From Diaporthe sp. PMI_573 (lineage: Eukaryota > Ascomycota > Sordariomycetes > Diaporthales > Diaporthaceae): 64,000 bases of DNA. The notes below the pieces were generated by a model that ran no database searches, had not been told where the DNA came from, and saw only the letters and a program-made list of their open reading frames with translations. Each line of letters begins with the position of its first letter. Position 1 is the stretch's first letter. A program made the translations under genes and the position numbers. The stretch spans positions 124,001 to 188,000 of the forward strand of contig JAJTUP010000070.1 in assembly GCA_021399435.1 (NCBI GenBank), given 5' to 3'. Of this stretch, positions 50,107-62,109 are shown in pieces.

Positions 50107-53100
50107 GTATAAAGTTTACTGCTGATGCGGACATTACCGTCACCCGGGAGGGGAGCAAGCTGGGCAATATTTCGATATCGAACACGGCACTACAGGACGT
50201 GGTTTATGCCAGCGATGGCAACTATTTATACTTTATCCAGACCGAACCAGATGCAATAATTCCCGATACTGGACCTCCGCCTCCAGCATATAATGCCGCG
50301 TGGCTAGGAGATGAAAATGGATGTGAGTTCTGAGTGTGCCAAACATTCACTGTGTTGACTTGTTGGCTCTTGACGGGGGCCTCCCTCACCTTGATGGGCT
50401 GACGCGAGTTGCTGTTGGCAATGACACAAAGGGCCATGAGAAGAGGCTATCTGCGATTAGGAGTGGCATGCATTGTCTGACATCCTCACAGCCGCCGTCC
50501 TCTTGCTTCAAAATCCTGGGACCACTCCGGTTCCGCAGTCGCTGCGTGGACTTTTGACTGCATTCCACGTTGATCCATCCGATGGCTCAAGCAAGATCAA
50601 CACCTTTATCAAGGCGGTTGATAAAGCTGATGCTCTCAAAATCACCGTCGACCAGCCTGCAGCCACCGCTTCCGTCGAGGATAGATCACCAACCAGCGGC
50701 CTTTGGTGCGTCCCTACAGATGATTCATATACAATCCTGCAGCGGCTCACGGTCACGGCCGCCCTCGGAAATGTCATTGACGACGTTGCAAAATGGATCT
50801 CGGGCGAGTTGGGCATTGGGATTGACGAGACGGCCTTTTCAAATCTGAACATCAAAATCACCATCTCGTCCACGACTGTCTATCCTATCCAAGGCGGCGG
50901 TTCCCCTCAATCGACCACCGTGGCATCTTTTGGATTCGACATTGGCCGACTGCGGCTCTTCGTGGACTTGACCAAATCTTCAGTCAAGCTGACGGTAACG
51001 CCACAGTCGGCAATCGATCTCGTTTCGATGGTCAAAATGGCTTTCAAAACAGCAGCGGGCGCGCCGACGGGCTACATGCCGGACAAGAACGCCAGCTCCG
51101 ATCCAGTCGTCCAGATGCTAGGAAACCTCATTTATCCGTGGTACCTCGACGTGGCACACGACGACTCTGGCGCTGGTCTCAGCTGGGGCGTAGGCGTTCT
51201 CATCGTCATCAAAACCACGCGAGGCGGCGGCCCAATCGTCTTTGGCCTCGCCTTTGACTCTGCCACGTCCACGTTCTTCGGCCAGCTGCTCACCAAATCC
51301 TACTTCCTCGACGGCCGCAACCTGCGGTCACTTACGTATGATGCCCGGCTGTCCGCCCACGACATCGTCCTCGGCGCACTAGGCGTGTCCGACATCCGAG
51401 TCGTGCAAGATGGTGTCGACCTGTGGACGCTGATAGCCCCGGACTCCACGCCGCCCAAATATATACCTCACCTGCTGACCAACTGCGGCGTCATGTTGAC
51501 GCCGAGCAATACCTCGGACGCGACCAAGTCCAGCACGTTCCAGTTCACGGCAACTCTCAAGGCATTTGGCGGAGAGGTGCAGCCCGCCGGCGACGGCAGC
51601 GACGGCACGGCCCCGACGGGATTTGTCTGGAAGGACTGCAACATCTCCGCCATCATGCGTTCCACGTCCGGCAAGCCGACCATCTACACCGTGTCGATCG
51701 CATCCAACTTCACCCTGTCGCCGCCTGCCGGGAGCACAGAACGGCCCGCCACGCTGTGGGCCAAGGTTATCTACGACAACTCCAGCGGCGCGTCGTCGTG
51801 GCTGATCAGCGCCGATCTTGAAAACTTGTCGGTTGGGCTGATCGCGTCGTTCTTCGACAAGGACACAAAGTCTGGCGCCATGGCGGTCTTGGACAAGCTT
51901 ACCTTGACGACGCTGAGTATCCGCTTTGCTCACACTGGAGGCCAGCCAAGCTCGTTCTGGATATACGGGGTGCTGGTGCTTGGCGAGCTGGAGCTCGACC
52001 TGAGCTACCAATATGTCGGCAGGAACGTCGGAAAAGATGACCAGACGGCTTATCAGGCCGTAACGTCGGGTCAGGGTGGAGGCGACAGTGGTGACCCAGA
52101 TGGCGGCAGCGACCCGGGGTTGCCGCAGAATCCGCCGAGTAAGGTACTGGCCGGCGGCGGAGGTGACAACGCGTACCTGTTCGAGGCATATCTACGCACT
52201 ACTTCCTCTACCTCTACGTTGGGTTCGATCATGGAGAGTATCGTACCGGGATCCAGCGCCTCCCTGCCGGGCTTCGTGTCCGGCATCCAGGTCGACCCGA
52301 CGGGCAAGGGCAGCACGCCAGCTGCCGCGTTGACCTTCTCCAACAGTTCCACCAAGGGCTCAACACTGTGCGTCCTGGTCAACATCGCCGGTTTCAGCTT
52401 CACTTCCGTGCAATTTAAGACCATAGCCAGCGAGGATCCCAAAATCCCGGCGAGCACCAAGCGCATCCTGCGCTTCGAGTGCGATAAGATTCCCATGATC
52501 GACAAGGTCCCCGTCATCAACGCGCTCCCGCAGCCCTTTGACAGCCTCGAGTACGTCTGGGTGGCGGACGACCAGACGATCGACGACAGAAAAGGCATCA
52601 CGAAAGGTGACATTGGCAACATGCCCGGCTCCATCCCGGCCATCCAGTATAAGCAGGCGAAGCAGCAGGAGAAGGACCCGGATGTGGTACTTGCGGTTCG
52701 ACACCACTTTATCGTGGTGGCGCACGGCAAGGTCGTCCTGGATCACGTCTTTGGAAGTGCCGCGGCCGCGCCGGCCACGGATTCTACCAAGAAGCCTGCT
52801 GCTGACCTTAAGCTGGCCGGGCCGAGAGTGGCGCGACTTGCAGCGGCGCCCAGGCAGTTGTCGGCCGGGGATGATCCGGATGCTTCGACCGAGGCGAAGC
52901 CGACCAAGGGTGCGGCCGTCCTCCAAGTCGGGCCCCTGAGCGTGACGGCCATCGGCCTGCAAGTAGCCTCGGGCCACCTGCTCGTGTCGCTCGACGCAAC
53001 GCTGTCTCTCGGCGGTCTCTCCATGTCCGTCATCGGCTTCACCATCGGCATCGACCTGAGCACCATCCACCTAAACGACCTGAGCTCTCTCACCTTGCAA

Positions 53101-55331
53101 GACGTCGGCTCCACATTAGAGAAGCTCAAGGTCAGCCTTGCGGGCCTGGCAGTCGGCATCGAGCGTGGCCCGCTCACTCTTGCTGGCGTGTTCGAGCACA
53201 AGGACGACCCAGTAGCAGAGGTCTACCGAGGCGGCATCGCTGTCGGCTTCGAGGCCTGGCAGGTCCTCGCCGTCGGCGAGTATAAGATCGTGCACGCCAC
53301 CTCGACAACAAGTGACTACAGAGCCGTCTTCGTCTACGGCAAGCTGGACGGCCCGCTCGTTGAGCTCGAGTTCGCCACAATCTCTGGCGTCCGCCTCGGC
53401 TTCGGGTACAACTACTCGGTGCGCATACCGAGCGTCAACGAGCTCTATCAGTTCCCCTTCATCAGCGACGCGGCGGCCAGCGGCGCCGGCAACGACCCCA
53501 TGGCCGTTCTCAACGCCATGACGGCCGGCTCCGACCCCTTCGTCTATCCCAAGCAAAACAGCCTGTGGTTCTGCGCGGGCATGTCCATCACGGCCCTGGG
53601 CATGTTCACGGCCACGGCGGTGCTCATGTTTGACATGACGGTGCCGAGCGCAGGCAACGACCAGTACGGCGTCGTCATGGCCATACTGGGCGATGGCATC
53701 TTCCAGATGGAGCCCGAGGCCCCGCCCGACCTAACGCTCTTCTATATTGAGATCGTGCTCAAGGAGGAGCTCAACTTTACGCAGGGCTACGTCGCCGTCG
53801 ACGCGGCGCTAGCACCGACCTCGCACGTCTACGTGCCCCAGGCGCACCTCAGCGGCCAGGCGGCCTTCTGCTACTGGTTCCCGCCCAGCCCGCATTTCGG
53901 CGACTGGGTCGCCAGCATGGGTGGCTACGCGCGCAACTACACCCCGGCCCCGCACTATCCCGTCCCGGACCGCCTGATGCTGAGCTTCACCGTGGGCGAC
54001 AACATTCAGATAGTGGGCACGGGCTACGTGGCCGTCACGCCCAAGTGCGCCATGGCCGGTGGCACCCTGCACATGTCCCTGTCCGTAGGCCCCCGTCAGT
54101 GCGTATGCGGATATAATCATGGACGCCTACATCAACGTCAAGCCCTTCCACTTCCACGCGTACATCGGCCTGGGTGTCGGCGTCGAGTGCGACATCGACA
54201 TCCTCTTCATCCACATCCACGTGTCCGTCCACCTGGGCGCCGACCTGATCCTCTGGGGCCCGCACGACTTTGGCGGGTGGGCGCACGTCGACTTTTGGTT
54301 CTTCGGTTTCGATATCTCCTTTGGCGCCGACGAGAACGCCGACGCGAAGAAGCCCATCTCGCTGGACGACTTCCTCGCGCTGGTCCGCACGCCGGGCCCG
54401 GACGCCGAGGTACGCTCTACCGATAGCGTGTCGTCGGACCCGACGCAGGCGGATGTGGGCCATCCACAAGTGGACCGTCGAGCAGGGGCTCAGGGGCTCA
54501 TGCCGGCCAAGACGCCCGCTGCTCCGAAAGACGGCACGTACCCCAGCACGGGGATAAAATTACGAGTGGCAGGTGGACGGCGCGACGCTCGTCATGCGCG
54601 CCGATACCGTCTTTGCCCTTACCGCCGCGCAATTGGCCACCGATGCCACCGGCGGTACTAGTCCCATCGGCCCTATCGACACCAAGACGACCGGCGCCAT
54701 TTACGCCATGCCCATGCATTCGAGCCTGGCAATCACGGTCATGAAGGGTGCAGAAGTCCAAACGAAATGGCGCGCAGAAGTGGTCGTCAAGTCCGGCGCG
54801 GCGGCCATGTGGTCGCACGCGCCCTGGACGTCGGCCAACGACCCGCTCAGCGTCCCCGACGGGAACCCGCCGCCCGCAACCGTGACGGACGGGACCTCCG
54901 GCGCCAAGGTAGACGTTGTGCTGGGCGTGCGGCTGCTGGCGCCGGAGCCGGTGCGGGCCCGCAGCCAGGTAGTGCAGTTTGACATTGCGGCCGCCATGCT
55001 CAAGGATCTGGACGCAGCGAAAAACGTCGTCGTCGTCGAGGATGATCGGGCCTTTGATTGCGTGGTGTTTGAGCCGGATGAGACGGGCCAGGTCAAGCGG
55101 TGGCAGGACTTTGGGGCCGTCATGGCGGCCAAGACGAACGCTGCGAGCCTGCAGCTGGATGCTGTGCGGGCCGCCATGACGGCGAATATTGCGGACGTGC
55201 TGGAGTGGGCTATCAGGCCAGTGTCGGCAGGTGCCGATGATCCGGATGCCGATGGCGGGTGGATGTTGAAAGGAGTCAGTCCGGATGCTACGCAGTGGGG
55301 AGAACTTCCGTTTGTCAGTCCCGTGGCATGA
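50107..55331 (+). pseudogene. Gene A: giant DUF6603-like protein, 5' truncated and frameshifted
   Basis: A very large protein, about 1680 residues as it stands. An upstream exon frame (about 50107-50322, no ATG, starting inside the gypsy junction) can be joined by a GTGAGT..CTCACAG intron (50323-50491) to a clean 1200-codon exon (50492-about 54090). The N-terminal half is beta-rich with repeated 'GxxFGQLLTKSYF'-type blocks. A Gly/Asp/Pro linker lies near 52080-52170 and an Ala/Pro linker near 52760-52900. The C-terminal part (about 52920-54340) resembles DUF6603, with GYNYSVRIPSVNELYQFPF and the terminal GADLILWGPHDFGGWAHVDF. The frame then breaks: an extra base in a C-run (54090-54094), a shift near 54458, an 8 bp direct duplication AGGGGCTC (54484-54499) and further shifts near 54555, before YEWQVDGATL runs to the stop at 55331. 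No signal peptide or membrane helix is visible. Function unknown in this family. GC-rich and almost intronless, unlike nearby genes. Confidence 0.72.
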
Positions 55332-55520
55332 TTTGGGCTGCTTGATCATTTCTGCGACAGGAACGATATCTTATGAATCTATTGTAGCTTCCTTAACTTT
55401 TCCCTGATCCTAATATTCGTCTACTTTACACCGGACAAGCGTCAAATGAAAGTGATAGTGACCGCTTGCTACCTTATCCTCCCTGCATTACCTACCTCTA
55501 CGGTAGGTATCTCAAGCATG
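55332..55520. other. Intergenic spacer between gene A and gene B
   Basis: About 190 bp with no recognisable gene. It contains no obvious promoter element beyond short T-rich stretches (55385-55425). The short distance and same strand suggest the two giant genes belong together. Confidence 0.4.
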
Positions 55521-58500
55521 CCGCCGCACTACAAGACCGAGGGAAGAAGCCGTCGCGTCGATGAGGTTTTGAGGACTAGGATGAGAAAGACGTTCCTGGA
55601 CTGGTCAGAAATACCTTCATTCACCCCTTCGGTGTGCGTTTCGATCTCAGCTCCGACGTAACGCAGCCGCCTAGCTCTTTTAAGCCTTCAGCCAAGCCAC
55701 GTCGGGACAAGCGCGAGCTGACCAAGTGGAGAGAACCAAACCTTGCTGCTAACTACTCCTCACCAGAGGGGTAGTCGTAGTAATTAAAATCCCCCCGGAT
55801 GGAGAGCTTGATATCACTCAATCAGAACATGTCAGTCATTTGGAGACTGAGCCTCGACAGTTATCTTGGTTGTTGCAACTCCGTTTGAGTGCTCGAATTG
55901 GCGGCGGCGAGTTTAACCATCCGGACACAAACAACTTGAAGTTGGATGAAATGGCCAACAACGTTTGTCTTCCTGTGCAACTGGAAGCTTTCATCCTCAA
56001 TGAGCCAGTGGTGGACAACGGGCCGACCTTGATTGCTCCCATAGTAGAGCCAAACTACGTTTCCCTTGAGGCTCCAAAACTCGGTTATCCAACATGACCT
56101 CCTCCCAAACATCGATCTATCAAACGCCAAACCAGCAGTTGGCAACCCTCGCGTCTCGCACGTCTACTCGGCTCCATTCAGTTTCCTGAACACGGACGAC
56201 CCGGCCCCGGGCCCAACTTCCATTCTCACTTAACAATGCCCGCTTCGGCGTGTACCTCCACTGGTCCATCCCGCGAGGCTACCGCACCGGGACAGCCGCC
56301 TCCCAGACGCCGGCCGACCCGGCCAACCCCCAGGACCAACTTGATTACACGCCCAAAACGGCCAACGTCGACACAGTCACCGCATGGGTCGTCGAGTCGA
56401 ACCGGCTCCGCAACCTCAGCGAGCTGGACCCAACCAAACACGGACCTGCAGACAGAAGTGTCGCCCTTCGTGGCATACCAGAACCAGGACGCCACGACCA
56501 ACGCCGGCCTGCCCGACAACCAGGCCGAGAAGTACATCGGCTACCGGACGAGCCTGAAGGGATGGAGCGAGAACGCCGGTGCGGCGCGGGTGCCACTGAC
56601 CACCATGAACTCGACCAACCCGCTGTTTGCCAACTACGCCGTGCACAACCCGAATGTCTTTTCGACCCACGACAACTTTAGCTACGGCGACGGCACGCAG
56701 TTCCTGCAGACGGCGACGTGCGACTATGTCGTTGTCGGGTGGCACTCATCGGTCGCGAACCCTACGGACCCCATCTCCACCGGCTACGGATCCGCTGCGC
56801 AAGATTCCGAGCAGTGACCCGACTCTGGACCCGACGCTGCTGGGCCGGCTCAAGGCCATCTTCTGCCAGGTCCCTGGCGGCGCGGACCCCGATAGCGAGG
56901 ATGCGGCGCGTCTGGTCTGCCATAGTGCCATCTACGGCATCAAGTACGATGCTGCTGTCCGAATGGCGATATCGACATGGAGCCAGTACCCATCGGCACC
57001 ACCCCCCCTGGATTCCATTTTGTCGTTCCTCGAAGCCCACAAAGATCCAGCCGACAAGAAGTTCGAGGAGGAACTGCTCAACGACAAGGGCTCCGTCATC
57101 GCGTCGACCCTCCGCTCAATGACTGAGCTGCTCTATGCGACGCAGGACACGTACGACGAGCGCATCAAGGCCGCAGACCTCGTCTACCACCATAACTACT
57201 CGCAGTCGGGCAGCGGCTTCGTCTGGCGCTACGACAAGAAGAAGCGCACGGGAGATGACTCCACAGGCAAGGTGACCCCCAACAGCGCCAGCAGCCCTCC
57301 CGCGACGCCGTCGCCCGCCGAGGCGGCCACCATCGCCCAGCTCAACAACATGCAGCGCCTGCTTGACGCGGCGCAGTCTAAGCTGCGGCTGATCCAGTGG
57401 AGCCTCTTCTCCGAATTCTTCAAGTACTGCTCTGACCCGGCCAACCAGACCCGCCTGAATATCTACTCGAGCCGCGTGCAGGCTCTCTCGCCCGAGGGAC
57501 ACGCCCTGCAGTCGCAGATCCAGACTCTGACGCAGAGCATAACGACGTTGAGCCAGACGGTACAGGTGAAGAAGTACGCCGCAGACCCGTTCTTCTCCCG
57601 CAACGACCCCACGTTATGTCTGGCCGGCCTGGACTCTGGCTGGCCAGCCGAGTACCTCAGCAACACGCCCACGCGGACCGCAAGCCAGCTTCTCGGCCCT
57701 GCGGACCCCAAGCTGGCAGCGGCATGCCCATCGCCCCGGACCTCCGCGACACCATCGGCCGCGTGGTTGCCGAGGCGTCCGGCGGCGTCCCGCCCAAACC
57801 CCAGCTCGGCCACGCGGCCTGGTCCGGCCAGCAGCCCTTCAGCCCGCAATTTGTCGAGTGGGAGGGCGTCTACTACCACGTGGGGCCCTTTGCGGACCAG
57901 TGGGATTTAGGAGTCGACTTTACGGGCTCGAGCGAGAGCAACCACGAGCAGCTCCGCTACGTCAATAGTAAGCCCCTCGCCGGCTCGGCCCAGCAGTGGC
58001 TGAAGGACTCGCGCCGCCTCTCCGGCCGCATCCTGGTTCTGCCCCAGCCGAGCTTCGCCCTGCAGGCCGTCGTCGCCCAGGTCCTGGCCAGCGCCCCGGA
58101 CTCAGAACTTCCGGACTCCCTCAAGGACCCGGACAAGGACGAGGAGACGAAGAAGAAGGACGCGTTCGTCGCCGCGGCGGGAAAGCTGAAGTTCGTCAGC
58201 GGGCAGCTGACGGGCCTGACGGATGCCTTGCTGACCCTGGCGACGGGCTCGCACGTCAAGCCGAATTTGCGCGAGGCGGGCGAGCTCATCGTGCCCATAA
58301 AGGCCGCCGTCGACATCGGCCAGGCCATCGGCCTGTCCCAAGAGGATTTTACTCTGGTCGACGCCGAGACAGCCAAGACGCCCTACGGCACTCTGACCAA
58401 CTTCACGGGCGCCCCCGCGCCCTTCAAGCCCGTCAGCCACGGCCAGTTCGCCATCACAAAACTCACCATCGTCGACAAGTTCGGTCAGGCGGTATGCTGC

Positions 58501-60280
58501 CCTCCCACAGAACGCACGTTGTACACGCCCTCGGGCCCGCCGAAGTTCGTCCACCCGTGCCTGGCGGACCAGCTACTCCCCACCGTCCTCGACGACGGCA
58601 CCCTCAACGTCGTCTATGGTCCTACCCAAGTCCCGCCCGATCCGCGCACACACTCCGGGTACCCCATGAGTCCGTTTATCCAGCTCACGCCGTCCATCAA
58701 CCAGGATGCGCGGGTCAACGCGAGCTTCGTGCAGAGAGACCTGGACAGCAACGGGAATTTCCTGCAGTAGCGGCCCAGCACGTCGTGGGAGAACCCCATT
58801 TTCGGATGGGTTGTCGTCAACTATGCCGACTCAGCCCTGCAGTTCTTCACGGCCGACAGAATCTTCTACACGTTGGTCTGCTTCGGGGGTCCCACGGGCG
58901 TCATACAATCGCACGACTGGCTGCCCTTCTCGCAGCCGCCCAAACCGTCAACCACAGTCCCCGTCTCAAACCAGCTGCAGTCTTTAGTAGCGGTACTCGT
59001 CGACACGTCAGACCCGAAGACGGCGGGTCAGTACCTCATGTCGCTGTGGAAGACCATCGAGGTCGCCATACAGAGCATGCCGTTTGCGCCGTCGGCGTAC
59101 AGCGGGACGGCCAACGCCATCGTCGGCAAGCCGCTGGCACTTGTTAATGTAGGCTGGAGCATTAAGCTTGCACAGCCGCCGCTATAGTCGCAGCATACGC
59201 TGCCCGCTCCGCCCGTTATTCCTCAGGGCAGTGTGGATCCTCTGCAGACTAATGCGGTCAACGCCATAAACCAGTATAAGTTTAAGGTCAAGCTGGGAGA
59301 TGTAAGTCGACCCCAGTCAAGAACTTTCTCGTAGTACACCGCAATCCTCGCCAGACACTAACATGAAGCCAGAGAGACCGCGCCTTCGACGGCCTAGTCG
59401 CCTACTAGGACACCCAAAACAGCACAACCGACTTCAAAGACGGCTTCTACTGCTTCGCCGCGCCCCCTGCCCCTCCAGACAACAAGCCCGACGACCCCGG
59501 CTTCACACGCACATTCATCCAGCCCGACACACTAACAACGCTAACGCCCTACTTCCTCGACCCGGACGCCACGGACCCGGCCAAGACGGACTACGCGCAG
59601 GCGCACGCGGCCCGGCTCAGCGTCAAGATGTTGCTCATGGACCCCTACGCTCCCGTCCACTGCTACAGCAGCGTGCTGCCCATCAAGGCGCTGCAGGTGC
59701 CCGGCTGGACGCTCGGCGCGCCCATGCGCAACATGACGGCCTTTTTCGCCATGGGACCCGTCCTTGTTACGAAGGATGTGCCGAAGGCGTTTGTGGCTGC
59801 TAGGGAGGCGACGCCGACGAGCTGGCTTGATGGGCAGGGCGTCGATACTAGTAATTTACCAGATGATGTCAAGATGGCGGTTGCGGGAACCAAGGGGTGA
59901 GTCTTTTGTTGTCTGGTGCTGAGATGAGTTGAGTGATGCTGTCGTGCTGATGACTTTGTGGAACAGGCAGTGGAAGTGGCTCCAGCCTTACTACGTGCCC
60001 AGCGACCCGGCCAAGCCGCCCGACACAACGCGGTACATGTCCTTGTCGGTTGGGCAGGACGACGGGCGGCTTAGGACGGACCCGGCGCCGTATACGCTCA
60101 TCGAGGGCTTCTTGCAGCTGGCGGCTCCGATTCTAGGCCCCACGCCGCCGTAGGAACTGGAAAGCTACCTTGCGCCTGTGTTTGGCTTCGGTGGCTGGGA
60201 GGCGGCACCATCCTCGGCTGTACAGGTCTGGTGGAGTTGTATGCGCACAGTATTATACGCCTGCGATGGGTAGAATGGGT
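55521..60280 (+). pseudogene. Gene B: giant partner protein of gene A, decayed
   Basis: A large reading line, roughly 1500 residues, broken into segments. These include FIHPFGVRFDLSSD (about 55614), VVIKIPPDGELDIT (55780-55820), FGVYLHWSIPRGYRTG (56240-56290), AWVVESNRLRNLSELDP (56380-56430), VVVGWHSS (about 56725-56755), a helical segment with AQLNNMQRLLDAAQSKLRLI (57330-57395), FFSRNDPTLCLAGLDSGWP (57585-57640) and a long open frame 57725-58767. Frame changes fall near 55770, 56097, 56228, 56445, 56787 and 57720. In-frame TAG codons stand at 58768, 59185, 59406 and probably 60151, each where Gln is expected. Two normal introns (59302-59372 GTAAGT..CCAG and 59897-59966 GTGAGT..ACAG) are still in place. 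The LHW..P and WVVES phrases recall large bacterial proteins; I infer, but cannot show, homology. Function unknown. Confidence 0.6.
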
Positions 60281-60576
60281 AGAATCATGCTACCTGGGTA
60301 CTTGAATTATACAACAGAACATCTTGCCAAGTTGTCCGTTTCTTTCGCGAGTTGAATTAAAGATCGTCCCACATCTGGAAAAATGGTCCTGTCACCGATC
60401 TAGTAGCACCATGGGACATAAGTCGTCAAATAATCAGTTAAGAAGCATCATGTTGGAATATTTCATAGTACCAGATAAGGATAGGCTTAGGGTGAAATTG
60501 AACCCAGTAGGTTCTCTTTGTTTATGATTCAGGAATCTGTGATCTTGTCGATTATAGTAACTACTACGATTTTGAG
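60281..60576. other. Spacer, no gene seen
   Basis: Roughly 300 bp of moderately AT-rich sequence with short frames only. The composition changes sharply at about 60570, where a WD40 fragment begins. Confidence 0.4.
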
Positions 60577-60681
60577 ATCCTTGAGGGCCATAGCGAGGCG
60601 GTCAACTCGGTCACGTTCTCGCCCGACTCGGCGCTCATCGCGTCGGCCTCCGACAAGACGGTGCGGCTCTGGCGCAGCGGT
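60577..60681 (+). pseudogene. Single orphan WD40 repeat
   Basis: ILEGHSEAVNSVTFSPDSAL followed by IASASDKTVRLW is a complete, canonical WD40 repeat with the GH and W anchors and SPD turn. It has the high-identity style of repeats found in fungal NACHT/WD40 (STAND-type) genes. Neither neighbouring repeats nor an NTPase domain are present, so it is a fragment left by recombination or deletion. Confidence 0.75.
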
Positions 60682-60689
60682 ACGAGAGT

Positions 60690-61000
60690 GCGCAAGTGCG
60701 GAATTGAGAGAGAGACGAGAAAGCTAGGCAGTAGAAGATGGTCGCAGTGGCCACCGAACGAGAACCATAGCTCTTGGAGGACATCGGCCGATCGGATCAA
60801 CGCGGAAAGCCCGCAGAAATCTAGTACACCACTGTCACGATGCACGGTCCGTGGCAATGCTATTCTCAACCGTTTCAACCTCCCGAAAGTGCGCTGGTAT
60901 GCTTTAAGACAGGCAGGAGCAAGACCTTGTGTGATGCCGAGCGGCGGAGGTGTGTCTGTGTACATTCGGGAGCGAGAGCAAAAGTGTCCAAGCATGAGGT
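60690..61000 (-). pseudogene. Fragment of an F-box/leucine-rich-type protein
   Basis: On the minus strand the frame reads LKRLRIALPRTVHRDSG, then DFCGLSALIRSADVLQELWF, then CDHLLLPSFLVSLSIPHLRTL. This is a string of Leu-rich strands like the C-terminal repeats of fungal F-box proteins. It ends where the WD40 fragment of the other strand begins. No F-box is visible. Confidence 0.45.
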
Positions 61001-61008
61001 CCTCGATC

Positions 61009-61290
61009 CTATTTCCGGACATGATGAGAGCATTTGTGATGGTATTGAAAACATCGCCGTCCCGTGGGAGAGGCTACAATAGATTTGATGCCCGTCACAT
61101 GATCCTCTATTTTCACCTCTATCAGGTCCTCAAAGCTCGACAGTTGTTGTGATATATGCTCATCGACGTCGTCCATGCTGCATAGTACTCCCTCGAGGTC
61201 ACTCAACCGCTGATCCACGTGTTCCAGCATCTCAGACTTCAGCTGTCGCAAATCCTCCTTGAAGGATGTTTTCAGCTGTTGAGTTATCAG
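61009..61290 (-). pseudogene. Coiled-coil protein fragment
   Basis: The minus-strand frame encodes TQQLKTSFKEDLRQLKSEML, then HVDQRLSDLEGVL, then HISQQLSSFEDLIEVKIEDH. These are regular heptads over about 60 residues and a strong coiled-coil candidate. The frame extends to 61413, but the upstream part is made by an A-rich run (poly-Lys) and is probably not coding. A TAG-free link to the leucine-rich fragment downstream could not be shown, though both lie on the same strand. Confidence 0.4.
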
Positions 61291-62109
61291 GATTCTAATA
61301 TAAAGAGGGGGTTGGGTAGAACTGCCGGTCCTTGGAGTTCCGAGGTTTGTTCCTTTTTTTTTTTTTTTTTTGCTTTTTTTATGGCACTGTGGCACGATGG
61401 CGGTCAGCTGCAATCGGCCAAATCAAAGAGCCCGAGGTGAGACCCGCATCTTCTCTCCCGTTTGGCAACGACAGGCAACTCAACGGTTGGGAAGCAACAC
61501 ACGCAGCGAAGACGCTCTTTTAGTCTTTTTGTGGCATCTGGCCACTATAAATGGGGTTCTGGACGGTACGCCAGTACATAGGTGCCCAATCTGTCCAAAA
61601 CGTACACGTACTGTATGCTGTGTGCGTGTGCAGGCCTCGTGAAGTGACGGCGACGGTTCGATGCGTCACGGTGTTGGCATGCATTGAGGAGGTGTGGTCG
61701 CACAGATTTAATTTACATAACCCCGCCTGTTGATACTTCTAAATCTAGACCTCAGACCATACCTTTTGGTCTTATCACCATCCCTCCCTGCCTGTATTTT
61801 CCCCTCGGAAGCTTTGGTGCTTTTCGACGAGACTCGATTGTTCGTCTATACAACCACCCGTACGCTTTTTTTCCTCAGGCCGCTGCTCCCTTGCTCCCCA
61901 CTCTGCTATTGCGCGTCGCTCCGCAAGCACTCGTTCTCCCCGCCTAGCCGGCTATCTCTACATTTCTCATATCTTTCTCGGCCGGGAAAGCCGCAATAGG
62001 CCCCATCAATTGTCATAGAGGCGACTCCGAGGAGACTGGCCATAGGAAGGCTAATTACAGCACACCTGCCGCTAACCGGTCGGCCGCCATCAACTTCGTA
62101 CTGATTACC
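61291..62109. promoter_or_regulatory. Upstream region of the second Zn2Cys6 factor
   Basis: No gene seen. Contains a T-run of about 18 (61351-61370) and CT-rich tracts (61785-61990, such as ttgctccccactctgc), which are common in fungal core promoters. It ends directly at the ATG at 62110, which has the context TACC. Confidence 0.5.

Noticed and set aside
50500..58560. Many long antisense and shifted open frames (for example minus 52730-52071, 53070-52360, 55349-54498)
   Set aside because: They are shadows of the GC-rich giant genes. Their residues are Arg/Pro/Ala-rich without domains, and the sense frames explain the sequence.
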